From Lineus longissimus (lineage: Eukaryota > Nemertea > Pilidiophora > Heteronemertea > Lineidae), in contig NC_088320.1 of the NCBI RefSeq assembly GCF_910592395.1, positions 16,182,501 to 16,246,500 of the forward strand: DNA of 64,000 nt. The letters run 5' to 3'. Shown here in pieces: positions 22,881 to 34,607 of the stretch. The translations under genes were made by a program, and so were the position numbers. The notes under the pieces were generated by a model. It worked only from the letters and a program-made list of their open reading frames with translations. It was not told the DNA's origin and made no database searches. Every line of letters begins with the position of its first letter. Positions within the stretch are counted from its first letter, which is position 1.

Positions 22881-23704
22881 CACCGTGAAACTAAACGGTA
22901 AGAATTTTTTTGACAGATAGTGGGAATTTCTATGCCATACCAGTTTCAGTGAAAATGCCAGTCAGCCGAACACTTTAAGGGCAGAGGAATCTAGATGACT
23001 GAAAACTTCACACATTATTTATATTATCCTCCTCTGCTCAGGTGAGGATGTATTCCCTATTTATGCGGCACGGCTTGACCCGCCGGCTGTAGGCGATTCC
23101 AATATTCGCATGTGATGGTCACACTATTGAAAGGATGACCACGCTCAATGTTTACATTATTATCAAAGTATATATTACCACGGATTGATAGAATATGCAA
23201 CCGTGGTATTACTGATGTTCGCCGTGAATATACAGTAGACGCCAGGTAACCTCCAGGACTGACATAACTGAGTATCCCGTAACCGGTAGGTCGTTTAATA
23301 GTTCGGGTCATCAATATCTATTGTTGGTGTAAAATGGACATCACCGCTATTGTTAGAGTAAATATTTAGCTGGACTTAGAAAAAATTTCAAATCAGGCCT
23401 AGGTCAGACGGTGAGCTATGCGAGACACTAATGTGTTTTTTACCAACAACTTTTTCAATGGATAAACCATTAAATGGGAAAAAAATATGTTTCCACCAAC
23501 CCTCTCGAAGTCGACATTCCTCGATCGGGAACGCCTCGATTCTCAAGCACTACAGTATGATATGTTACTAACGGTGTATGACGTCATTATGACACAGATA
23601 GTAGACACTGATGACACCCAGACCCCACCTTGAGTTTAATGCCCCACACAGCTTCCCCCATACTGATTGGACGGCGTTGGGCCGTTTAAGGGACTGTTTG
23701 GCAA
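22881..23704. other. Intergenic, nothing identified
   Basis: No convincing exon or repeat. Confidence 0.4.
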
Positions 23705-24171
23705 CACCGACGTCTGTCGTGCGCCTAAAATGACGGAGCGCCTAAAATGTCGGTTTTGAGGGTCCAAAAACGTCGGTACCCGAGCCTAAAAAACCGGTAA
23801 TTTTTCGTACCAAAAACATTGGTGGCCACGTCAAAAATGACGGTCCAATAATCCTTGGCAGACGATAATTTAGATAGGCTAACAACTTTCACTTTTTATA
23901 GTGGTCCTATATATCTTTGTCTTGTGTTTGCCTGTTCGTCATCATGTGATCAGATTTGGGGGCTGCAAATAGATTACAAACAGATGTTCTGGAATCTCTA
24001 TGAGCCTTCTCCGTACAATCAATGTCAATCTAGTCAAGATTGGGATCTGGCTCATCTCAGTTGTATTGCATAGGCCTATTATAGGTATACATATAACCCT
24101 TATTTAATATATCACCGTATAAATAAACAGTGAAGAAAACTTTTTCCTTAGGGACATTAAAGGTTGTTATA

Positions 24172-24350
24172 CCGGTGTAACATCTGTGGTTGTTCCCCAT
24201 GTTTCAGTGTTTCCAAACAATAGGCAGCTAGAGAGACCATGACATTTCAATAGGGGGATACACAGAAAAACTCGTCAATCTATTTTTGAGCGTTCCCAAA
24301 CAATGAGGGGGAACACTCAAAAACAGAAACACTCAAAAACATTACACCGG
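24172..24350 (+). mobile_element. 179-bp CCGGTGT-ended MITE, family beta
   Basis: Ends CCGGTGTAACATCTG and AAACATTACACCGG. The second copy is at 56389-56568. The interior has short repeats of 'ACACTCAAAAAC'. Confidence 0.8.
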
Positions 24351-25191
24351 CACTAATGAAGTACGCTGATGAGGTTCTGCGCTGCGGACTGTCGAATCGG
24401 TGGAAACAAGGAATACAGAGCAGTCTATTGAGAACAGGCAGTGCAAATGGCGATGTCCCATTCGTCTACACCAAGTTTGCATAGTTCTTGAGTTTGAGCG
24501 AGATTAGCAGGGATTCGTCATGACTCTCTCTACAGCATGCTTCCTTGCTAGAGCTACATTTATAACATTCATGTAAGATGACACGCTCGAAGCGTCGTGT
24601 TTCAGATTAAGTACTGTAGCCTACGAAATGTTATGTAACCAGTGTGAGACACTTTCCTAAATATGTTATTTTAGCCAAAGGCTGAAGACCGGATGTGTGT
24701 CAACTATATTTATACACTTCCCTCCTTTTAATCTGGTGGTGGTAATTAACCCCCCCCCCCCGTACCAAAAGGAATGGCCCAAATTATCGCGGCGTCGGCA
24801 AAGATCCGACAACCTTTAAAATCGAGATATCACCCCACCGCGCTCAATAGTTTATTGCTCCCCTCTGAGTGCATCTTGAACGCTCATGGGCTCAGCTCAA
24901 AACACCTTTCGGAGCTGTGTATTTCGTGTGAGATCGAGAGGCGAATGCTAATGTGACCGCAGTCGTTGATATTGCCAATAGTGACCTGCATGTATGCGAT
25001 ACAAGTTCGCCCCTCTTCTATAGGAGCTGTGTCTAAAATGAAAACAGGCGCGAATAATTCGCCAAATTATAATAAACATTCGAAATAAAGTCTCTCATTC
25101 ACCGGACCAGAAGCGATAGATTCGTAGTCACATACTGCTAGATACCAATTACGCACGCTGGTAAAACATCCTGGCGACTTGCATATGGCTG

Positions 25192-25593
25192 TAAGGCCAT
25201 GGGAATGATTAATCCTGTTTACCGTCCGAGAGATTTAAAAAGATAATGAGGCTTTTTTTCATTTTTCATTATTCATTATCGGTTTACAGTCTGATTTACT
25301 GGTCAAAACACGCGATTCAGCAAGTTCCAGTAAATGGAAATCAGGTCGGTCATCAACATGAGGCATTGAAAAAATGTCATTATTATGATGAAGAGCCTAC
25401 CCTGCCAAGTTTTTATTGTGTTTTTCAATCATTTAAGGTAAAGATGAACCACTGGAAAGATTATTTCAATAAAAAAAATGATGGCAACAATTAAATAAAT
25501 AGATTTTTTAAAAAATAATGAAAATATTTCATGTTCGCTCAGAACCCATGCGGGAGGTGACGGTAAACAGGATTAATAATTCCCATGGCCTAA
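25192..25593. mobile_element. Nested foldback element
   Basis: TAAGGCCATGGGAATGATTA with CTGTTTACCGTC at the left, and the complement at the right ending CCCATGGCCTAA. It is inserted inside the 2.1-kb element 23705-25815; a flanking TAA may be the target duplication. Confidence 0.75.
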
Positions 25594-25875
25594 CAACGAG
25601 GCTCGAGCTGTTCATGTACATGTATATACCCTAATTCCAACGAACATATTATAATGTCCTCAGCGCAGAATTTGCTGCTGAGTATGTAACCGTCATTTTT
25701 GGCATGCCCATCGATTTTTTTTGGTATGAAAATATACCGATTTTTTAGGCGCAGGCACCGACGTTTTGGACGCCAAAACCTACATTTTAGGCAAGCGACA
25801 GACGTCTATGGCGCTTAAAGCGATCCAGTCGTGGCACAAATCTTTATTTAGACTAGCTGAACGTAGTAAAGATAA

Positions 25876-26496
25876 CTAAATGAGTTATGACTTCTTATGT
25901 AGTTCATTGAGTGGAGTCAGTAATGTTAAGCAACGTTATGCAATGTTACCCAGGTGCCTAGTTCACACTATATAAATACTGCCCACCAGGGAGGGTAACA
26001 TGCCGAATGTCGCCCCACCGGGATGTAATGTCTACCGCGGCTTTGCGAGGAGCGGGCAACATTGCGAATACCACACGGTCACATGACGTGTATCAGCCAA
26101 TCATATTCACGGCAACTCACTTGAGGCACACTAGTTTCACCATCATCCAGGTGTTGGCGCATCAGTTGATATCTGCTATTTACGTAGAGATGCCGACGTC
26201 AGAGAAAACAGTGGTCGCAGCACATATCAACTTATAATATGCGATCAAAGCTCGACAGAAATGCTCATGATGTCAGCAAGTATTTGGCAGTATCGTAAGA
26301 TGGTAAATTTTGCCACGTGTAACAGCCAATCATATTCACGGAATTTCACCTGAGATATGAGATAATCAACTATCTGATGGGAACTCGAAACTGCTAAGAT
26401 TCATCAGTGGAAGCTTATTCCCGCCTTAGGTTTTAACCGGGCCGTTAAAACTCCCCATTTTTATAAGCGTTTTATGATAGGTTTCCTTTAAGCGCA
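25876..26496 (+). repeat. Dispersed repeat split by about 400 bp
   Basis: 25876-25955 and 26356-26496 match two adjacent blocks of the continuous copy at 40619-40839 ('CAACGTTATGCAATGTTACC' and 'CGCCTTAGGTTTTAACCGGG'). The intervening 400 bp is either an insertion here or a deletion there. Confidence 0.6.
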
Positions 26497-27367
26497 AGGT
26501 TCACCTCTCTTTCACCCTGTTGACAGGACATTTGAGTTAATAAGCGCTTTTTCGTGGGCGGCAATAAACTCTTTTGAGTCGAAGTGCTGCTGATATAGGG
26601 TAAAAACTAAATTTTTAAAACAACTTAGTATTTTATAGGAAACATTGTGCGCGAACTGAAAACCAGCTAAAAGGATTCAGTTGGCGTGGCCAACCTTTAA
26701 AGGGAGACTGTAGGCTTTGACACACCTTCCCATACCCCGGCAATATAAAGCTAGCGTTTGACAACGCAAGATCTAACTACTTGCAGCGAACGCAATCTCG
26801 GTAAACCCTACGCAGGACATGTTACGAAACGTCTCCATGCTCATGGACATCGTGCACTTGCGGTGCCATTCTTACTCGAAAAACATTGAATTTTTGAGTG
26901 TGTATAACTATGGCTTGATAAGTGAAATGCCGTTTTATAAAGTTGAAAGAAATTCTTTTGGCATCCGCTTCTTTCGCTTTCTCGGAAATTTTATCCCTTA
27001 GTTTTGAACCCGAATTTACCCGCACCCCCTATGGCACGCGCGGCCCCGAAGGTATCATGTCGAAGCGAGCTCGATCATTATGTCATAACACTCATCGTAA
27101 TTTGTCTCCCGGGGAGGCGGCTTCTCGCCTTGCCACGGCTGTTTTTCGAGACCATTCTGGCACATCACATTTGGTGCTAATCGAGAACACACTCCCTTTT
27201 GAATTATCCGTGTACCTGTCAGTGGTCTGGCAAACAGAACCCAGCCGGAGACATCAATCCCACGATGTGAGACGTGTATGGTGAAGTTCGGGGACTACGA
27301 GTTACGAAAGTGAGTTCGTTGCTTCGTGATCAGTTGAAGAACAGTGTTGGTGAATGCGCCGATAAAG
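26497..27367. other. Region upstream of the opsin start
   Basis: About 870 bp preceding the opsin start codon, presumably holding its promoter and any 5'-UTR. No TATA or photoreceptor regulatory element can be assigned with confidence. Confidence 0.35.
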
Positions 27368-30300
27368 ATGGACGATATCTATATTCCAGGGTTAGGCAAA
27401 ACAGACTATATTGGAAATCTGACGGGTGGAGAATATGTCGTCGTTGGAACGTACCTCTCATTTGTTGGTAGGTATAAGGCAGGTTTCGCGACCCTTGCGA
27501 AAGACGAATACGAAGGTCTGCGTTGTTGTCAAGTCCTGAGAGACTTTTCGCAGCTCTCGTAAATTGGCAAACAAGAGTACTCGGGAAACTCTTCAAAAAA
27601 ACTTCGACGATGAAAAACGATCTTCGCACTTCGTCGTTCGGAGCTCATCATGGGATTGCGAAACCTTCTATTTGGTACATCTAAATAACGGATATACACT
27701 ACTTTTGAATCATAGAAAGCAAGGTCGAACTGTAGGTTAGTCGCTGTACCAAAGCGCCAGATCGCAAGAAAAGTCGGTGATTCATTTTTTCTCTCCCCCT
27801 GCAAACGATATACTCAACTGTTAGGAATTGTCAGACCATAACGTCGCCACCATGCCTAAACGTCTTCGGGCGAGCGAGAGTCAAATGTCCTTGTTTTTTG
27901 ATTTAAAAATCCTTTCGCATCAAAATGCTAATGCTAACAGTATATTCCTTTCACGTGTACATGTATACTCAAATGATTTCTCATTATACTCATGGAGGTA
28001 CTAACCTTATTTTTAGTAGCTACTCCAATGTCCAAACGGAAATGATTAATGGTGATTCATGGCAGCATTTTCATAGGATAAGCCACGTTCTCATATAATC
28101 CACAACTTATTAAATTGTTTCAGGTATAATCGCCATATTGTCCAACGTGTTTGTAATCTATGCGAGTTTGAAGAACAAACTGTACGTGGGTCGCGATGAC
28201 GTCCTGCTGGTAGTGAACATGGCCATCTCCGACCTCATCATCTCCTTGTCTGGTCATCCCATGGTGGCATCTTCATGTAAGTTTACCTACATAATGACAA
28301 TAACCATCACCTGCTTAGATATATATTAAAGTCTCACTCCAATACGTAGTCTGCTCTCGTGGTTAATTGCCGAGGCTGGTTGGTAGACATTAGTGAGGTT
28401 TCGCAACCGCCCGGTTAGGCCCTTCGACGACGTTTATCTATTGTTCAGGTAAACTCACACAATAGATAAACGTCGTCGTAGGGCCTAAACGGGTGGTTGC
28501 GAAACCTCACTAATACTGTGCTATTTCTCCGAAAGAACTCCTGTCCACCTGCGAGTTTTGTTACAACCTGATTACAATGGCGTAGTGATATAAAAATAGA
28601 TCCTTAGTGCAGGGTCTATCAAGCCAAAATTTGTAAAGGAATATTATATTGTTTTGGAACAAAAAAGGGAATTGTTACCAATGTGGAGGGGGGGGGGGGG
28701 GCATAACTTTTATTGGACCTAGCTAGCATTAAACTTTAGCATGCTATGTACGATGTACAATCATCATCTATTATGCGACAACCAACACAATAGTGTCTAC
28801 AAGCACCAATTCTCTAACTTGTTTTTCTTAACTTAATTCAAATAAGTTCTTCCTGCATTTTGGACACTTGTGACCCGCTCTACCAAAACTAGGCGCTTGT
28901 CGCATCTGAACTTGACAGGTTGATACGGACTTGTTGTTCATTTCCCTATTGTAGACCTTTTGTTGAATGTGACCAAATCAGTTTGTAATAGATTTCACAA
29001 AAGGTCTACAATAGGGAAATGAACAACAAGTCCGTATCAACCTGTCGAGTTCAGATGCGACAAGCGCCTAGTTTTGGTAGAGCGAGTCACACTTGTGAAT
29101 TTTGGAACGAGTATACAATCTCCGATTATCATAAAACCAAAGGTCATCAAGTGACGAAATAGGTCCCATTATTCAATGGATTTAGTCACAAAATGCAATC
29201 CAGTTACGTCATTTCCTATTGGGTATTGTAAATCTAATCTGATTTGCTGTGTGTTTGAAGAACACTTTGTTAATCAACACCTTGTATAATGTCTTTCAAC
29301 ACGTTCTCACCGGTATCTGTTTCATTACAGCCTTCTCAGGTTACTGGTTATTCGGCGACCACGGCTGCATCTTCTTCGCGTTCATCTACTTCACCTTGTC
29401 CATGGTTAGCATGAACACATTGGTAGCAATCGCCGCGTTTAGGTATATACTCATCTGCAAGCCACAGCACTGTAAGTAGCATTTATACATGACACCCTTA
29501 GGGAATAGGGAAATGAACAACAAGTCCGTGTCAACCTGTCGAGTTCAGATGCGACAAGCGCCTAGTTTTGGTAGAGCGAGTTACTAGGCAATCGAAGCCA
29601 AAATCACAAACTGTCCCTGTTTGTCATACAAAACCACCCATTATGACCCCCTAGTTCTCGCCTACCCTTCAATCCTCTTCGAAGCTATACTTGTACCAAT
29701 TTGTGACTCGCTCTACCAAAACTAGGCGCTTGTCGCATCTGAACTTGACAGGTTGATACGGACTTGTTGTTCATTTCCCTATTGTAGACCTTTTGTGAAA
29801 TCTATCACAAACTGAGTTGGTCACATTCAACAAAAGGTCTACAATAGGGAAATGAACAACAAGTCCGTATCAACCTGTCAAGTTCAGATGCGACAAGCGC
29901 CTAGTTTTGGTAGAGCGGGTCACATTTATATCCTACACAATCTATAGGAAGGTACCTTTCTGAATTTCAGATAAATGGATGACAGTAGCGAATACTAAAC
30001 GAGTGATATTCGCTTGTTGGGTGTACGCGGTGGCCTGCACCGCCCCGCCGCTGTTCGGCTGGTCTTTCTACACGTACGAATCATTCGGGACCTCGTGCAG
30101 TATGAACTGGCTCGGCAAGAGTATGGCAGATATCACCTACATTATTTTCACTTGCATCTTTTGCTTCGCAGGACACGTAGCAATACTCGTCATCTGCTAT
30201 TGCAAGGTAATTGAAAACAGAAACAGCCAACTAGTATATTGGAGACATTGTGGCCTTTTTATATTTTTAGATGCCGGTGTAAAAGTAAAAAGTGTCCCCC

Positions 30301-33300
30301 CTAGAAAAAGTGTCCGGCCCTATTGTATTCTGCAATATGGTTCTATAGAGACCCTGACAGTCAATAGCTCAGCGCATAATAGAATCCTTTGTTCCCGGAC
30401 ATTTTATCCTAGGACATTTTAAACTTCTACACCGGTATAAAATGTAATAAATGGTCACTTATTACGTACATTTGATTCCCACGCCCTACCAGGCACAGAA
30501 CAAGCCAGGGGAAATTTACCTTCATAACAAGGCACTACCCCCCCTCCCATCCCCCCCCCCCCCTCATCACCACCACCGCCCCATTATGAACTCAGCGGTA
30601 CTTTCTGGAATGGTCTGAAGTTGCATTGCGTAAACTCAAGTAAATAATCATTCTTCAGAACAATACCCCCGGAACGACGTTTCTATCTTACAGTTTTATG
30701 TGAGGAAAGCCCTTTCAAACACAATTGCATGCGTCATAAGAATATCCAGGAGGTCGTTTTCGATAGGAACATCTCTTACCGAAGGCCTCTGTCAGCAGGA
30801 CATTCTATCCATAAAGGACCATGCTTTTGGTCCCGAACTTGTCTTTTCCATTCACATTGACCTTTGTTGTTTGGACATCTCTCTGTCAACGATTGTATTT
30901 GTCAGTTGCGAGTGTGTCCTTGAAAATAGAGGTTGTACTGTGTAGCCCTTGCTCAGAAATTATGATTTTTTTCTGTCACTCGAAATGTAATATCACCCAC
31001 AGCCTGCGGCCCGTCGATATCAAATTTCTCGAGCCAGAAAAATCCATATCACTCTCAACAAAAACTGTATTAGGTTAATGTCAAACGCCCCGGCGCTTTT
31101 TGTTGAAACAGACGGGAAAGTGACCTTTCTTTATTTCACCTTTTTAGATCTCACGAGGTGCCCAGGGCGTAGCGGCACAACTCTTTCGTGAATTGAGAGG
31201 CCAACCTAGGTTAATATTGCAGAATATCAGCGATTTGCGAGCAGTCTCTCTGGTGAGTTATTTCCAACAAACATCAAATAGACATCACCGATGGAGTGGG
31301 TTGCAAACAGGTATTTTGCTAACGATCTTACTACCAAACCATGACGAAATCACAAGCGTAAGAGGCGGTTTATTTGGCATTACATCATGAGAGGGATAAG
31401 GCATTTGTAAGATCCATTCAATAGTAGGAGGTTTTTTCCGACTCATTAGGGAGGTTTCGCAACCGCCCGGTTAGGCCCTTCGACGACGTTTATCTATTGT
31501 TCAGGTAAACTCACACAATAGATAAACGTCGTCGTAGGGCCTAAACGGGTGGTTGCGAAACCTCACTATTAAAGGTTTCTTGAACTTTTACGGATTTATC
31601 CGACAAAAGCCCGACATTGTCCGACTTCGGATATCTTAAAAAACCTGTAAAAAAATACCTGGCTTCCCAAAACTGGGCGATAAAGATCAAAGGCCTATAA
31701 AAGGTGTTTAGAAAAAGGAAACCGAGATTAATTTGTTAATTTCCTGGACATGGCTTAATATTTTGGAAATTGGCAACCACCATTTATTACCTAATGATGT
31801 CATATTTCTTATGACACCATGAAATCCAATTTACTGTCACATATGACTTTGAACGAAGCAGTTCAATCAACCATGTCAGAACTGGTCTTGCACCAGATTT
31901 ACCGCAGCGGAACTCCGGAAAAAAAGGAAGACCAGTGTGTCCTTAGCAAAATGTTTATTCAATGATTAAACATCTTGGTGCTTATTCCTGTCTCAACCTA
32001 ACTCCAGTCTCCTTCGACATGCCCCTCATTCCTTTCAACACAAACTTCAGATCCGGTTCTCATTGCTCTCAAAGCATTTCTGATTACGTCTCTGTGTCCT
32101 CTTAAGGTCTCAACTGCAGCGAGATTCTGACACGTAGGTCATTGGTATCTTGTAGAGGCGACTTGTTAATTTTGTTCTCAAGATGTCCCCACAAAAATAA
32201 ATCACAGGGGGTGAGGTCAGGGGACCTTGGTGGCTATTTAATCTTACGATTGATCGCATCAAATGCATCTGCTACTTGCTGGAGACTTCCAGTCCTCAAC
32301 CACTTTTTAACCTCAAACACACGCTGCTTAGTTGTAAGTTGCATTTTGCTAGTCTGAGAAAATGAGCAACCTTTCCAAAAAAGGATTGCATAATTTGGAG
32401 GCCCAACAAAAGCCTTGCACTTGGCAGACAAGATTTATTACCAAAACGTCTATCTGGTGCAAGACCAGTTATGCCATGGTTGATTGAACTGTTTCGTGCT
32501 CAGTCATCGGTGACAGTAGATTGGATTTCTTGGTGTCATAAGAAAGAGGACATCAATAGGTAATAAATGGTGGTTGCTAATTTCCAAAATAATTAGCTAT
32601 GTCCAAGAAATTAACAAAATAATCTCGGTTTACTTTTTTTGAAACACCCTGTATATGTTGACTAGGGTCAATGAGGTGTGAGCCTAACTCTCTGACCCTA
32701 TATGGATGTACAGGTGTGACTGCATTGGGATCAAAAATACGATTTGAAATATTTTTAAAGTAGTGTTTAAAGTTGAACTGTTCCTTTGTAGGTATCTTTC
32801 CTTAAAGTGATAGTGTTTCTCATGGCATGGACTCCATACGCTGTGATAAGCGTGGCCCAGATATGGTTTTACGTCAAACCAGAAGTTGCCCTTTTGCCTA
32901 CCATGGGCGCCAAACTGACGTGTGTTACGAACCCACTCATCACCTCGCTATTTACCAAGCGATACAGGAAGATCTGCTGGGGTGTAATCTACCGCTGCTT
33001 CTTCAGGAGGGAGACAAATGCTGTAGCACCCATGCACCAGGAAGCACGGTAGGTGACTAGGCCGAAGACAAGCTTTAACTTTAAAGACGGTCTTTGAATT
33101 TACAGACCATTCTTAAATATCATGCGTAACCTGCTCGCGAAGGAAGTTACTCACGGCCAGGCACCGCTGGCCCTTGCTCTGACGTCACGGGGTAAACGGA
33201 CGCTCTCGCGCTTGCTCGGTTTGGCGCGGCGCAGTTAGTCGAACATAAGCTAACAGTTACTGACGTTTCAACTTTGTTGAAAGTTATTTTCACGGCGGCC

Positions 33301-34607
33301 GCGGTTTTCATTGTGTCGTATTTATACTCTCTATGGTCGAATATGATATTATGCTAAAGACCAGTCTTTATAAATTCTTGATAGTACAATTGGCACGAAT
33401 GTTATCGGTTTGGCTTAGTACATTCATCAAACTTATATTATATTGATGAAAATTACCCCTATGTTAACCAGACACATTTATAATTGAGTGAAAATTATTT
33501 CCTCTTGGAAAACTTTTTAGGACACAGAAAATAATTTTTGTGTGTCAATTTCTTTTTTGGCCCACTTGACCTACTTTTCGTAACTGTAGCAGATCTGCGG
33601 CCCTGGGTAATGGAGTAAAAAGAAGTGGTGGATTTATTTCATTATAAACACAAAATTTGTGAAAAATCAGAACAAATAACAACAGATAACAGCATTTTAT
33701 CATTGGTTTTAATCCTCTTAGGCACTGGACATGTACATTAAACCGTTGACACCGTACTAACAGAACATATGCCGATGTTGACCAAACATAGCAGATCTTC
33801 TACACCGAAATTTGCCCATCCCCTGTCTTTCGTGTGATCACTTTAATTGATTTGTTTGCATCCTACAGTTACTTCAGACATTAAAAATATTACATAACAA
33901 TATACAAATGCTTTTCGCCGTGAAGTGTCGTATTTTCTGAAAAACACTAACATGGGATCCCTTGCTGCAGCCAAGCATAGGGACCGCCATCTAGTCAACA
34001 GTACCAAAATGTACGTCTTATAGATGGTCCTGCCATCTGATGGTTATAAATAGAACTGACCTGAGCAGCAGATTATCCACTGGGTTGAATAGGAGCAAAA
34101 CATCGTCATCTTGGTCAATCACTCATACCATTTTGACCTTGTAGCCGATCTGCGACTGTGGTTAATATAGGGTTAAGTCGAGTAATTCCTGTTCTTGTTT
34201 AGAAAAGCGAATATCTATATCAAATGTTCTTCATCTCTTCCAGCCACCGTCATGCGCAAAGCATCTACCATATTCCCCGCGCCGAGAGGGAGGCGGTTAG
34301 ATACGGGAAGGTCTCAGGGCGGGCATTCCCCGGCAGTGCCCTCCCAAGACAGCTTAACCCCGCCAGTAATAGCTCCCCATCCCACCTATCCGATGACGGC
34401 ATCATTCGCTTTCGGTCAACGATGCATGTGGGGTCCGAACCTGGCACTGTTATGAAACAGTCTGCGACAAGTTCATTCGGTTCCAACGAATCATATAACT
34501 TATACGAACATTTACACTACATGCCAAGGCAGTGCATGGTCTTGAAACCGATCGACCTGATGCAAGCCGACCCGGCCTTAGCGGGGATGCCCGACGAGAA
34601 TGTTTGA
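27368..34607 (+). CDS. Opsin, seven exons, 451 aa
   Basis: Exons 27368-27467, 28124-28276, 29331-29471, 29971-30206, 31148-31252, 32792-33048 and 34244-34607. All junctions are GT-AG and phases agree (1, 1, 1, 0, 0, 2), giving 1356 nt. The start has a good context (AAAGATGG). The N-terminus has an NLT sequon. TM1-2 contain 'AILSNVFVIYASL' and 'VVNMAISDLI'. 'SGYWLFGDHGC' and 'FGTSC' supply the disulfide. TM3 ends 'AFRYILICKP', so FRY replaces DRY. ECL2 'YESFGTSC' places Glu at the bovine 181 position. TM6 has 'MAWTPYA'. TM7 'GAKLTCVTNP' keeps the retinal-binding Lys at the correct distance from NP, but NPxxY becomes NPLIT. The position matching bovine E113 is Phe. It is a light-sensing or retinal-binding receptor. 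Its style is closest to the Go/peropsin/neuropsin side of the opsin tree, but the subclass is uncertain. The tail is about 120 residues, Ser/Pro-containing, unrecognised. Confidence 0.92.
28391..28512. mobile_element. 122-bp hairpin MITE in opsin intron 2
   Basis: Near-perfect palindrome: TAGTGAGGTTTCGCAACCGC at the left and its complement at the right, with a short loop around 'TTCAGGTAAACTCACA'. A 122-bp copy is at 31447-31568. TA at both ends fits TA-target insertion. Confidence 0.9.
28870..29090. mobile_element. 221-bp hairpin MITE in opsin intron 2
   Basis: Arms of about 95 bp starting GTGACCCGCTCTACCAAAAC and ending with its complement. A second 221-bp copy is at 29703-29923 and a half copy at 29505-29584. 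Confidence 0.9.
29505..29584. repeat. Solo arm of the 221-bp MITE in opsin intron 3
   Basis: Only the right arm ('ATAGGGAAATGAACAACAAG' to 'GTAGAGCGAGTTAC') is present. It lies about 120 bp before the complete copy at 29703-29923. Confidence 0.85.
29703..29923. mobile_element. 221-bp hairpin MITE in opsin intron 3
   Basis: Second full copy of the 28870-29090 element, same length. It ends 47 bp before exon 4 and, with the solo arm, makes up most of the 499-bp intron. Confidence 0.9.
30274..30435 (+). mobile_element. 162-bp CCGGTGT-ended MITE, family alpha, in opsin intron 4
   Basis: Ends CCGGTGTAAAAGTAAAAAGT and AAACTTCTACACCGG. Other copies at 52214-52383 (inverted) and 55649-55812. Confidence 0.85.
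31447..31568. mobile_element. 122-bp hairpin MITE in opsin intron 5
   Basis: Copy of the 28391-28512 element, same length and nearly identical sequence. Confidence 0.9.
31700..32655 (-). mobile_element. Internally deleted mariner-like element in opsin intron 5
   Basis: Long inverted ends of roughly 200 bp: the right terminus '...GAAACACCCTGTA' and its counterpart from 31703. They share 'ACCGAGATTAATTTGTTAAT'-type sequence and 'GGTCTTGCACCAGAT'. On the minus strand, a helix-turn-helix-like start 'LTTKQRVFEVKKWLRTGS' (from about 32342) is followed almost directly by the transposase C-terminal signature 'SPDLTPCDLFLWGHL' and stops. The catalytic centre is deleted, so it cannot make active transposase. 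Confidence 0.8.

Larger units (their letters stand above)
23705..25815. mobile_element. About 2.1-kb element with about 130-bp inverted ends
   Basis: The left end (23705-23845) carries 'GACGTCTGTCGTGCGCCTAA', 'AAACGTCGGTACC' and 'TCAAAAATGACGG'. The right end (25690-25815) is the inverted counterpart. The end sequences contain sub-repeats of GCGCCTAAAATG. The interior has no recognisable transposase and holds two other nested elements (24172-24350, 25192-25593). Confidence 0.7.
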
